NCBI RefSeq assembly: GCF_003254055.1
Contig: NZ_QKZT01000006.1
Span: 22,462-86,461, forward strand
Source of the DNA: Algoriphagus chordae
GTDB taxonomy: Bacteria > Bacteroidota > Bacteroidia > Cytophagales > Cyclobacteriaceae
DNA: 64,000 nt
Direction: 5' to 3'
Shown: positions 8,121 through 16,478 of the stretch, in pieces
How positions within the stretch are numbered: the stretch's first letter is position 1
Layout of the letters: each line of letters opens with the position of its first letter
Position numbers and translations under genes: made by a program
The notes under the pieces: generated by a model
The model's input: the letters and a program-made list of their open reading frames with translations, nothing else
The model's database searches: none
What the model was told of the DNA's origin: nothing

Positions 8121-9338
8121 ATGAACTCTAAATTAAAATTCCTCGCCTTCCCCGTAGCTCTCGTAGGAATTGTACTCCTGTTTTCTCAATGTAATAGCAC
8201 CTCTAAGGAAAATTCTGAAACAAGCTTAGAGGCATCTCCTCCCACAACATTTGTTGCCAATCCAATTGTGGTAGAGGAGCAACCTATTGGAAAATTAGCA
8301 ATTGGAGATGCCGCTCCACCCTTTAATCTTCCCGGAATTGATGATGCCTTTCACAAGCTTGAAGACTATTCAGATGCAGATGTCCTTGTGATCAACTTCA
8401 CCTGCAACCATTGTCCCACCGCTCAGGCCTATGAGGATAGATTCATAGATGTAGTCGATTATTACAAAAGTAAAAAAGTAGCTTTTGTGGCTATTTCTGC
8501 CAACAGCCCAATAGGTATTCTCCCAGAAGAGTTGAGCTATACAGATCTCAGCGACACATTCGAAGAAATGAAAATTCGGGCCAAGGACAAATCCTACAAT
8601 TTCCCTTACCTATATGATGGAGATACTCATGAATTCTCATTGGCTTATGGCCCGACGGCCACACCCCATGTTTTTGTTTTTGATAAAGAAAGAAAACTTA
8701 GCTACTCTGGAAGAATTGATGCATCCGAAAAGCCTGGAACTGCCAATGCCGAAGATTTAAGAAAAGCGATTGACCTGACTTTGCAGGGAAAAAGTCTTCC
8801 CGAAGCAGAAGCTCAAACTCCAGCTTTCGGATGCTCAATGAAATGGGCGTGGAAGAATGAATACACTATTAAAACCAATAAGGCGTGGAAAGAAAAGGAA
8901 GTGACTATCGAAAAACTATCCCCAGACGGATTGGCAGATCTATTGAAAAATGACACTGAGGAATTACTACTTGTTAATTTCTGGGCTACTTGGTGCGGGC
9001 CATGCATTATTGAATATCCAGAATTTGTCACTATACAACGGATGTTTGGAGAGCGTGATTTCCAGTTTGTATCTGTCAGTATGGATAGTCCTGAGCAGTC
9101 CGCCAAGGTGCTCAAATATCTTAAGGGGAAATCGTCTGCACTTCCTAATTACATCATGGACACCGACGATAAATACAAGGTGATCGATATTGTCGGAAAA
9201 GATTGGGATGGAAGTTTACCCATTACCTTACTGATCGAGCCTGGAGGGAATGTTGCTTACCGAGTTTTAGGCACCATTGATGCAAATGAATTGAAAAGGG
9301 AAATTGTTGATAATCCATTAATTGGCAGATATTTTTAA
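8121..9338 (+). CDS. lipoprotein with two thioredoxin-fold domains (peroxiredoxin-like plus TlpA-like)
   Basis: A 405-residue protein with a lipoprotein signal (lipobox ending FSQC, Cys24). Domain 1 (about 55-215) resembles AhpC/TSA redoxins and has a CNHC active site. Domain 2 (about 260-400) is TlpA-like with WATWCGPC. Each domain keeps a CxxC pair, so it may pass electrons between the domains or to periplasmic partners, possibly fed by DsbD encoded at 14349. The tandem arrangement in one lipoprotein is uncommon. Confidence 0.8.
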   Translation: MNSKLKFLAFPVALVGIVLLFSQCNSTSKENSETSLEASPPTTFVANPIVVEEQPIGKLAIGDAAPPFNLPGIDDAFHKLEDYSDADVLVINFTCNHCPTAQAYEDRFIDVVDYYKSKKVAFVAISANSPIGILPEELSYTDLSDTFEEMKIRAKDKSYNFPYLYDGDTHEFSLAYGPTATPHVFVFDKERKLSYSGRIDASEKPGTANAEDLRKAIDLTLQGKSLPEAEAQTPAFGCSMKWAWKNEYTIKTNKAWKEKEVTIEKLSPDGLADLLKNDTEELLLVNFWATWCGPCIIEYPEFVTIQRMFGERDFQFVSVSMDSPEQSAKVLKYLKGKSSALPNYIMDTDDKYKVIDIVGKDWDGSLPITLLIEPGGNVAYRVLGTIDANELKREIVDNPLIGRYF

Positions 9339-9400
9339 AGTGAGAAATTAGAATTTTAAGACTATACAGTTAAATTGTGTAAAATCTTAATGCTCAACTT

Positions 9401-9835
9401 ATGCTGCAAATTCACCAAGTTTCGCTGTCACTTTATTCAAGCTCCAGATTGCTTATTCAGCTCATTCAAAGCTCTTTGAACGAGCTGAATTTGACTTATC
9501 CACAATTTCTGGTGCTTTCAGTTCTCTGGGAGGAGGATGGATTGAAGGTGAATGAAATCGGCAAACGGTTATATCTTGACTCAGGTACCTTAACTCCCTT
9601 GTTGAAAAAATTGGAGGCAATGAATTACGTGAAGAGACAACGTGGAGAGGCTGACGAGAGGACGGTGCATGTGGAATTGACTTATCCAGGCAAATCGCTT
9701 CAATCAAAAGTTCAGGAAGCTCTGGAGCCCGTAAACCAAAAGTTTATAGAATCTTCGGAAATATCCCTGCCAGACCTAAACCAATCTCTCCTAAACATGT
9801 TAGTAACTATTGAAAACTTAAAAGAAACGATCTAA
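9401..9835 (+). CDS. OhrR-like MarR regulator lacking the sensing cysteine
   Basis: A 144-residue MarR-family protein with strong OhrR features: LNLTYPQFLVLSVLWEE, the recognition segment LYLDSGTLTPLLKKLE and the wing GEADERTVHVEL. OhrR senses organic peroxides through a conserved N-terminal cysteine in an LCFALY context. Here the aligned segment is VSLSLY with serine 8, and the whole protein has no cysteine. No upstream in-frame start exists before the stop at 9380. It lies 1 bp before ohr, so co-transcription is near certain. Confidence 0.85.
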   Translation: MLQIHQVSLSLYSSSRLLIQLIQSSLNELNLTYPQFLVLSVLWEEDGLKVNEIGKRLYLDSGTLTPLLKKLEAMNYVKRQRGEADERTVHVELTYPGKSLQSKVQEALEPVNQKFIESSEISLPDLNQSLLNMLVTIENLKETI

Positions 9836-9836
9836 G

Positions 9837-10259
9837 ATGAAGAAGTTAAATATTGATTATACCGCGGTGGCAATAAACACTGGAGGTAGAAAGGGACACG
9901 TAAAAACCGATGACGGTCTCTTGGATTTTGATGTAGCCATGCCAAAAGAAATTGGAGGCGAGGGAGGGAAAACTAATCCTGAGCAACTGTTTGCTGCTGG
10001 CTATGCGGCATGTTTCGGAGGTGCACTTGGTGCAGTTGCGGGTAAGGTCAGCTTAAGAGATTCTGAAATTACAGCTAAAGTTCATCTTGGGAATTTCGAA
10101 CCTGGAAATTTTGGATTGGCCGTAGATATTTTTGTAAAAATCCCACATGCAGGTTCCTTAGAGGCAGCGCAGCAACTAACAGATGCAGCTCATGAAGTTT
10201 GCCCTTACTCGAAGGCTACTCGTGGTAATATCGAAGTAAATGTGAAGGCAATTTCCTAA
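9837..10259 (+). CDS. ohr: organic hydroperoxide resistance peroxidase Ohr
   Basis: A 140-residue Ohr/OsmC-fold enzyme. The catalytic pair is Cys59 (AAGYAACFGGAL) and Cys122 (AHEVCPYSKATRGN), with Arg18 in GGRKG and Glu49, the residues used by Ohr to reduce organic hydroperoxides with thiols. It lies 1 bp after the OhrR-like gene. The length is normal and the protein appears intact and active. Confidence 0.93.
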   Translation: MKKLNIDYTAVAINTGGRKGHVKTDDGLLDFDVAMPKEIGGEGGKTNPEQLFAAGYAACFGGALGAVAGKVSLRDSEITAKVHLGNFEPGNFGLAVDIFVKIPHAGSLEAAQQLTDAAHEVCPYSKATRGNIEVNVKAIS

Positions 10260-10269
10260 TAGGAAAGGG

Positions 10270-10303
10270 TACAGGCTGAGGTCAAAACTCAGTCTGTATT
10301 TTA
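10270..10303. terminator. terminator between convergent genes
   Basis: ACAGGCTGAG (10271-10280) and CTCAGTCTGT (10288-10297) form a 10-bp stem with one G-T pair and a 7-nt loop, followed by ATTTTA. It lies after ohr and at the end of the convergent TonB-domain gene. Confidence 0.6.
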
Positions 10304-10939
10304 TCGAACGCTTTGCGTCTGTGCAATTTCCACCACGGCCAAGATTTCCATATTCATTTTTTCAGCCATCAATTCATCTGCTTTGGCTCCTTCTTCATCT
10401 CCCATATCCTTTTTGTATTTTGCCCGCATGGTATAGTAAATCGGCTCAAAAGGATAATTCTTAATTGCATCATTATAGGTTCTCACTGCTTTTTCTGGCT
10501 TTCCTTTGTCTTCAAATTTTTTGGCCATCTCATGATAATCTACCGGCAAAGAGTTGTAATAAATCTTGTAACTGAAGACTAGTAAATACTCCCGGTCCAC
10601 TGCATTGCCATGGACCTTACTTGGACTCCATGCTTCATTCAGGTTAGCTATTGCCTCATCAGTTTGATTGGAGAGATCATCAGAAACTCGCTCTATTGCT
10701 TCTACTTTAGTTAGTTTTCCCGACTTATCTATCCTAAGTAAATATATTACATCTCCTTGACTACCGTTGGCGGCAGCCTCCTTTGGGTAGATCAAATCCT
10801 GACCTAGTATGCTTATCAAATTACCTTTAGAATAAGTCGCCTTTACAAAATCTGATTCTGTTTCTGGGTTGAATGCTGTTTGTGCAAATGAAATGGAACT
10901 GATAAAAATAGAACAGGTTAAAAGGATAATTCTTAGCAT
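10301..10939 (-). CDS. periplasmic TonB-domain/TPR protein, paralogue of 4439-5056
   Basis: A 212-residue protein with a Sec signal (MLRIILLTCSIFISSISFAQ). It has the same order as the protein at 4439: a TonB C-terminal-like domain (LIYPKEAAANGSQGDVIYLLRIDKSG), then a TPR-like helical repeat (about 140-185), then a short hydrophobic tail (MEILAVVEIAQTQSVR). The tail aligns with the SusC-like tail of the paralogue but has lost the VGYG core. Function unknown. Confidence 0.65.
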   Translation of the reverse strand: MLRIILLTCSIFISSISFAQTAFNPETESDFVKATYSKGNLISILGQDLIYPKEAAANGSQGDVIYLLRIDKSGKLTKVEAIERVSDDLSNQTDEAIANLNEAWSPSKVHGNAVDREYLLVFSYKIYYNSLPVDYHEMAKKFEDKGKPEKAVRTYNDAIKNYPFEPIYYTMRAKYKKDMGDEEGAKADELMAEKMNMEILAVVEIAQTQSVR

Positions 10940-11015
10940 TCGTGATGGGTAGTTTTATTTTAACTGCAACATAAGCTGTTACGTAATAGATTAAACTATT
11001 GTTTAGTTAAATAAA

Positions 11016-11993
11016 TTAAAAAACTCGTACAACCATCTTTTTGAAATTGCTTCTGTCCTGGAGAGCAGAGATAGCAATTTCAGCTTCTTCTAATTTAAAG
11101 ACCTCAGGAGTATGTCCAGTTATTTTTTCTGCTAGTATCCATTCATAAAGCTGATTCATGTTGATTCTATTTTGTTCGGCTTCTACTTTCGAGAAATTTC
11201 CCCAAAACACCCCAACAATAGAGCATCCTTTAAGCAAAGGCAGGTTCATCGGGATTTTTGGAATCTCTCCATTGGTAAAACCAACGATCAGATATCTTCC
11301 TTTCCAAGCAATGCCTCGAAGCGCGGGATCAGTGTACTTTCCACCTACTGGATCCAAAATCACATCAACTCCTTTGCCCTGGGTTAACTCCTTGATTCTG
11401 GTTTTAAGATCCTCTGTTTTGTAATTGATCGTTTGATATGCTCCCTTTGCTTTGCAAAGTGCCAGTTTTTCATCCGAAGAAGCAGCTGCAAGCACTTTTG
11501 CTCCCATGGCTTTTCCAAGCTCCACAGCTGCCAAACCTATGCCTCCAGCGGCGCCAAGAACCAATAAAGTTTCTCCAGATGTTAACTGAGCCCTATCCTT
11601 CAAAGCATGTAAGGAAGTGCTGTACGTATAAAGTGAACTAGCGGCCGATTCCGATGAAACACCCTCAGGAAGCACAAAAACTCTATCAGAATCTACAGCG
11701 ACTTTCTCCGCAAAACCTCCCCAGCGACAAAGTGCCAGAACACGATCACCGATTTTGAAGTTATCCACATTCTCCCCCAGCTCAATTATTTCTCCTACAA
11801 CCTCACCACCTGGCGAAAAAGGAAGTTCTGGCTTGAATTGATAGCTGCCTTGCAGAATAAGCAGATCAGGAAAACTCAGACCACAAACTCCGACTTTGAT
11901 GAGTACTTGATTTTCCGAAGGTTCCGGATCGGAAAGCTCACCGATTTTGAGGTTTTCTGGAAGTCCAAAATTTTCACAAATGACTGCTTTCAT
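11016..11993 (-). CDS. NADPH:quinone oxidoreductase (zinc-free MDR family)
   Basis: A 325-residue medium-chain dehydrogenase/reductase of the quinone oxidoreductase branch when started at ATG 11993 (MKAVICENFGLPENLK). The longer frame to 12023 enters the repeat array and is not used. Seen are GVCGLSFPDLLILQG, PGGEVVGEI and the nucleotide-binding LVLGAAGGIGLAAVELGKAMGAKV. There are no zinc cysteines, as expected. It probably reduces quinones or enones with NADPH in the cytoplasm. Confidence 0.85.
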   Translation of the reverse strand: MKAVICENFGLPENLKIGELSDPEPSENQVLIKVGVCGLSFPDLLILQGSYQFKPELPFSPGGEVVGEIIELGENVDNFKIGDRVLALCRWGGFAEKVAVDSDRVFVLPEGVSSESAASSLYTYSTSLHALKDRAQLTSGETLLVLGAAGGIGLAAVELGKAMGAKVLAAASSDEKLALCKAKGAYQTINYKTEDLKTRIKELTQGKGVDVILDPVGGKYTDPALRGIAWKGRYLIVGFTNGEIPKIPMNLPLLKGCSIVGVFWGNFSKVEAEQNRINMNQLYEWILAEKITGHTPEVFKLEEAEIAISALQDRSNFKKMVVRVF

Positions 11994-12002
11994 ACTTGAT
12001 AA

Positions 12003-12815
12003 TTTTTCAACACAGAGAAACAAAGAGGGTAAAGCTATGTTTATCTATCTGTCTATATGGTTTAAATTTTTTGAACACATAGCCACATAGCTGTAAAACG
12101 GCACTAAATCTACCTGCAAACCTTACTTTACTTTGTTTCCTTTGTGACTTTTGCGGTACTCCTATTTTTCAACACAAAGTAACAAAGTGCATAAAGGTTT
12201 CAATACCAATTCATGAGTCTAGACTTCAGATCGCCAATCTATGTTTTGCTATCTGTCTATGTGGTTTACCTTTTTCGACTATTCATTCAGCTAGATTTAA
12301 AACGTTACCAAAACTTCCTACATGCAGCGTCCTTAACTTTGTTTTCTTTGTGACTTTTGTGGTGAACTTATTTTTCAACACAAAGTAACAAAGTGCATAA
12401 AGCTTTCAATACCAATTCATGATCCTAGACTACAGATCGTCAATCTATTTTTTTCTATCTGTCTATGTGGTTTACCTTTTCGACTATTTACCCGATAAGC
12501 TCTCCTAGATTTAATACGGCACTAAATCTTCCTGCAAACCTCTTACTTTACTTTGTTTCCTTTGTGACTTTTGTGGTACTCCTATTTTTCAACACAAAGT
12601 AACAAAGTGCATAAAGTTCTAAAATCAAAGCTATTGAGCTAATGGCTACAGCTTGTTAAGCTATGCGTTCTATCTGTCAATGTGGTTTGCCTTTTTCGAC
12701 TATTTAGTCAGCTAGTTTTAAAACGTCACCAATACTTCCTTCATGCCGCTTCCATAACTTTGTTTTCTTTGTGACTTTTGTGGTGAACTTATTTTTCAGT
12801 ACAAGTCACTTTGCC
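12003..12815. repeat. noncoding tandem repeat array (ABAB pattern)
   Basis: A word like CAACACAAAGTAACAAAGTG recurs beginning at about 12008, 12170, 12376, 12590 and (degenerate) 12797, giving units of about 206-214 bp after a shorter first unit. Each unit also holds CTTTGTGACTTTTG and CTATCTGTCTATGTGGTTT. Units alternate: types ending GGTACTCCTATTTTTC (about 12155 and 12575) and GGTGAACTTATTTTTC (about 12361 and 12781). This indicates duplication of a two-unit block. The 920-bp gap between the quinone oxidoreductase and dipeptidase genes holds nothing else I can see. Confidence 0.8.
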
Positions 12816-12913
12816 ATTCTTAGTCGTATCCACGGCTAATAACTTCAATCAAAATAGGCATTTAAGGCTGAAAAGGATAATTTTGGACTCTTTACCAAAT
12901 AATCCCCAGATAT

Positions 12914-14299
12914 ATGGCTGTTAATAATTTTATCCGTGACAACAAAGATCGCTTTCTTAACGAATTGCTGGATTTACTCCGCATTCCATCGGTAAGCGCT
13001 GATCCCAAATTTAAGAATGATGTCTTTGCGGCAGCTAATTTTGTAAAGGAAAGTCTGGTAAAAGCTGGTGCTGACACAGTAGAAATCTGTGAAACTCCCG
13101 GCTATCCGATTGTTTATGGGGAGAAAATCATTGATCCTTCTTTACAGACGGTTTTGGTGTATGGGCATTACGATGTGCAGCCTGCTGATCCTTATGAGTT
13201 GTGGGATTCTCCACCTTTTGAGCCAGTAATCAAAAAGACAAAGATTCACCCTGAAGGAGCGATTTTCGCACGTGGATCTGCTGATGACAAAGGGCAGTTT
13301 TACATGTATGTGAAGGCTTTCGAAGCGATGATGGCTTCAGGAGATTTGCCATGTAATGTCAAGTTCATGATCGAAGGCGAGGAGGAAGTTGGCTCTGACA
13401 ACTTAGAGAAATTTGTCATTGAAAATAAAGAGAAATTGAAAGCAGATGTCATCTTGATTTCTGATACACACATGATCTCCATGCAAGATCCTTCCATCAC
13501 GGTTGGTCTTCGGGGCATGGCTTACATGGAAGTGGAAGTGACAGGATCCAATCGCGATCTTCACTCGGGTACTTACGGTGGTGCTGTAGCCAATCCAATC
13601 AATGTGCTATGTGACATGATTGCTTCCATGCAGGATGAAAATAATCACATTACCATTCCTGGGTTTTATGATAAAGTGCAGGAGCTCACTGCAGCGCAAA
13701 GAGAAAGACTAAACGAGGCTCCATTTGACCTGAATGAATACCAAGAGAAATTAGATATTGCAGATGTTCATGGAGAAAAAGGCTACACCACGATCGAGCG
13801 AGTAGGCATTCGTCCTACACTAGATGTGAATGGAATCTGGGGTGGATATATTGGCGAAGGAGCCAAAACTGTCTTGCCTTCCAAAGCTCACGCGAAAATC
13901 TCCATGAGACTTGTTCCGGATCAGGACTGGCATGAAATCTCTGAATTGTTTGAAAATTACTTCAAGTCAATCGCTCCAAAATCTGTGAAGGTGAAAGTAA
14001 AAGCACATCATGGCGGTGCGCCAGCGGTAGTGTCGGATTCATCTGTAGGCTATAAGGCCGCGGAAGCTGCGATGGAAGAGACTTTTGGCAAAAGACCAAT
14101 TCCTACACGCGAAGGTGGATCTATTCCTATCGTTGCTTTGTTCCAAAAGGAATTAGGTTCAGATCCGATTTTATTCGGTTTTGGATTGGATACGGATGCG
14201 CTTCATTCACCAAATGAACACTATGGCGTAAAAAATTACTTCGTAGGTATCGAAACCATTGCTGCATTCTTCCGTCAGTTTAGAAAACTCACCGAGTAG
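12914..14299 (+). CDS. M20-family metallodipeptidase
   Basis: A 461-residue M20 peptidase. The metal-site motifs are VYGHYDVQPADP, ARGSADDKGQ, EGEEEVGS with the general-base Glu, LHSGTYGG in the lid domain and a late NEHYG histidine. There is no signal peptide, so it is cytoplasmic and probably hydrolyses dipeptides or larger amide substrates. Length is typical of the CNDP/PepV-like branch. It lies just after the repeat array. Confidence 0.9.
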   Translation: MAVNNFIRDNKDRFLNELLDLLRIPSVSADPKFKNDVFAAANFVKESLVKAGADTVEICETPGYPIVYGEKIIDPSLQTVLVYGHYDVQPADPYELWDSPPFEPVIKKTKIHPEGAIFARGSADDKGQFYMYVKAFEAMMASGDLPCNVKFMIEGEEEVGSDNLEKFVIENKEKLKADVILISDTHMISMQDPSITVGLRGMAYMEVEVTGSNRDLHSGTYGGAVANPINVLCDMIASMQDENNHITIPGFYDKVQELTAAQRERLNEAPFDLNEYQEKLDIADVHGEKGYTTIERVGIRPTLDVNGIWGGYIGEGAKTVLPSKAHAKISMRLVPDQDWHEISELFENYFKSIAPKSVKVKVKAHHGGAPAVVSDSSVGYKAAEAAMEETFGKRPIPTREGGSIPIVALFQKELGSDPILFGFGLDTDALHSPNEHYGVKNYFVGIETIAAFFRQFRKLTE

Positions 14300-14348
14300 T
14301 AAACCCTATTACTGCTATTAATTGTCATCTCATTTGCTATTCACTTTC

Positions 14349-16478
14349 ATGACTAAAGCCCAGGGGAAATCAGGGAAATTACTGCTGCTGGCATTACTTT
14401 TCTTCAGTTTCTACGCTCAAGCACAGATCATCGCACCGCCAAAATGGACGGTTTCTATCGAACCAAAAAGTTTAGTGCAAGGAGAGGAAGCTAAGCTTGT
14501 GTTCGAAGCTGAAATTCCTGCAGGCTGGTACATTTATGCCAACGATTTTGACCCGGATCTCGGCCCAATTTTAGCGACACTGAAGCTGGATAAATCTGAG
14601 AGTTTTGAGCTGAAAGGTGAGTTCAGAGCGATAGATTCCAAGACTAAGTATGAGGATGTCTGGGAAGGAGATGTCAAATACTTCATTAAAGATGGAAGGT
14701 TTGAACAGACCTTTATCCCAAAAGTTACTAGCGGAAAAATATCTGGAATCCTAGAATATCAAATGTGCTCTGACTTGACAGGTCAGTGTGTCAATTACGA
14801 AGAGGACATTGAGATTACTTTTGATGCAAAAGAAAACTTAGCAGATGCACAAGCTGAAAAAAGTATAATAACAGCAGTCACTGAAGGAGATACGTCATTG
14901 CGAGAAGGAGAAACGACGACGAAGCAATCTGATCAGAATGTAGAATCTGATTCGTCTAAAGATGATGGTAGTCCATTTAATGAAGTTTCTTCGGCTGACA
15001 CCACCTCATCTATAGAAATCATTCCTGTTCAGGAAAATGAATCTCTTTGGGGATTTATCGTCTTGGCATTCTTGGCTGGCTTAGCAGCCTTGCTCACTCC
15101 CTGTGTATTTCCTATGATTCCTATGACCGTGAGTTTCTTCACTGGAAGAGCTGGAAGCAAAGCAACAGGAATTAGAAATGCCATTATTTATGGGCTTTCT
15201 ATCATCGCTATTTACACGATTGCAGGAACTGCGGTAGCAGCTATTCAAGGCCCAGAATTCGCCAATTGGCTAGCAACACATTGGCTTCCAAATCTCTTTT
15301 TCTTCGGGATCTTCATCTTTTTTGCCTTGGCATTTCTCGGCATGTTCGAGATTACTTTGCCTTCAAGCTTAGTGAATAAAGTAGATGAAAAGGCTGAAAA
15401 GGGAGGGTTAATAGGGGTTTTCTTTATGGCCTTCACCTTAGTTCTGGTGTCATTTTCCTGTACTGGCCCTATCGTCGGTTCCATTCTGATTTCTTCAGCA
15501 GGAGGAGAATTGCTGAAACCAATCTTGGGTATGTTTGCCTTTTCTCTAGCATTCGCTATCCCATTTACTTTGTTCGCTATTTTCCCAGAGTGGATGAATC
15601 GTCTTCCAAAGTCCGGCGGCTGGTTGAATTCTGTGAAAGTGGTTTTAGGTTTCTTAGAACTCGCTTTAGCTTTCAAGTTCCTATCCATCGCTGACTTAGT
15701 TTACCACTGGGGAATCCTCGATCGCGACATCTTCCTTATTATCTGGATTGTGATTTTCTCTGGATTGGGATTATATCTTTTGGGGAAAATTCGTCTTCCA
15801 CACGATTCTCCTGTAGAAACTATAGGGGTTCCAAGGTTACTTTCAGCGCTAGTTGTTTTCATGTTCGTGCTTTACATGATTCCTGGACTTTTTGGTGCCC
15901 CTCTGAAATACCTAAGTGGCTATCTTCCACCTATGTCTACCCAGCAATTCAAAATGACTGGTGGGCAAAGTATGAATGATGCAGGGGAAAATATTCTGGG
16001 TGAACCGGTAAAATACGCGGATACTCCTTTGGAAATTCCACTCGGGATTCAAGGGTATTTCGACTACGAGCAAGCCATGAGAGCGGCTAAAAAAGCCAAC
16101 AAGCCTTTGCTCATTGACTTCACGGGGCATGGCTGTGTGAATTGCCGTAAGATGGAAGAAAATGTCTGGGTAGATCCTCAAGTGTTGAAGCGTCTGAAAG
16201 AAGATTTTGTAATGGTGGCGCTTTATATAGATGAGCGATTAGAACTTCCCGAAAGTGACTGGTACACCTCAAAATACGACGATAAGGTTAAGAAAACATT
16301 GGGCAAGCAAAACGCTGACTTCCAAATCACCCGCTTCCAAAACAATGCCCAGCCTTATTATGTGATCCTAGATCATAATGAAAATCTCCTCGCTCAGCCC
16401 AAGGGTTACGATACCAATATTCAGTCTTTTATTGAGTATTTGGACGGGGCGAAGAAGGAATTTGAAGAGAGAAATTAA
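14349..16478 (+). CDS. dsbD: thiol:disulfide interchange protein DsbD
   Basis: A 709-residue protein started at ATG 14349, which opens a clean signal peptide (an in-frame TTG lies 27 bp upstream). Residues about 30-165 form the periplasmic alpha domain. A low-complexity acidic/serine linker follows. The transmembrane domain of about eight helices carries TPCVFPMIPM and the second cysteine in VSFSCTGP. The C-terminal thioredoxin domain has CVNC. It carries electrons from cytoplasmic thioredoxin to the periplasm. Its stop shares TTAA with the convergent porin gene. Confidence 0.92.
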   Translation: MTKAQGKSGKLLLLALLFFSFYAQAQIIAPPKWTVSIEPKSLVQGEEAKLVFEAEIPAGWYIYANDFDPDLGPILATLKLDKSESFELKGEFRAIDSKTKYEDVWEGDVKYFIKDGRFEQTFIPKVTSGKISGILEYQMCSDLTGQCVNYEEDIEITFDAKENLADAQAEKSIITAVTEGDTSLREGETTTKQSDQNVESDSSKDDGSPFNEVSSADTTSSIEIIPVQENESLWGFIVLAFLAGLAALLTPCVFPMIPMTVSFFTGRAGSKATGIRNAIIYGLSIIAIYTIAGTAVAAIQGPEFANWLATHWLPNLFFFGIFIFFALAFLGMFEITLPSSLVNKVDEKAEKGGLIGVFFMAFTLVLVSFSCTGPIVGSILISSAGGELLKPILGMFAFSLAFAIPFTLFAIFPEWMNRLPKSGGWLNSVKVVLGFLELALAFKFLSIADLVYHWGILDRDIFLIIWIVIFSGLGLYLLGKIRLPHDSPVETIGVPRLLSALVVFMFVLYMIPGLFGAPLKYLSGYLPPMSTQQFKMTGGQSMNDAGENILGEPVKYADTPLEIPLGIQGYFDYEQAMRAAKKANKPLLIDFTGHGCVNCRKMEENVWVDPQVLKRLKEDFVMVALYIDERLELPESDWYTSKYDDKVKKTLGKQNADFQITRFQNNAQPYYVILDHNENLLAQPKGYDTNIQSFIEYLDGAKKEFEERN

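Noticed and set aside
12003..12815. CRISPR array
   Set aside because: Repeats are about 210 bp apart with similar sequence between them, not short repeats with unique spacers, and no cas genes are near.
14322..14348. TTG start for dsbD at 14322
   Set aside because: ATG 14349 gives a normal signal peptide and TTG starts are rare.
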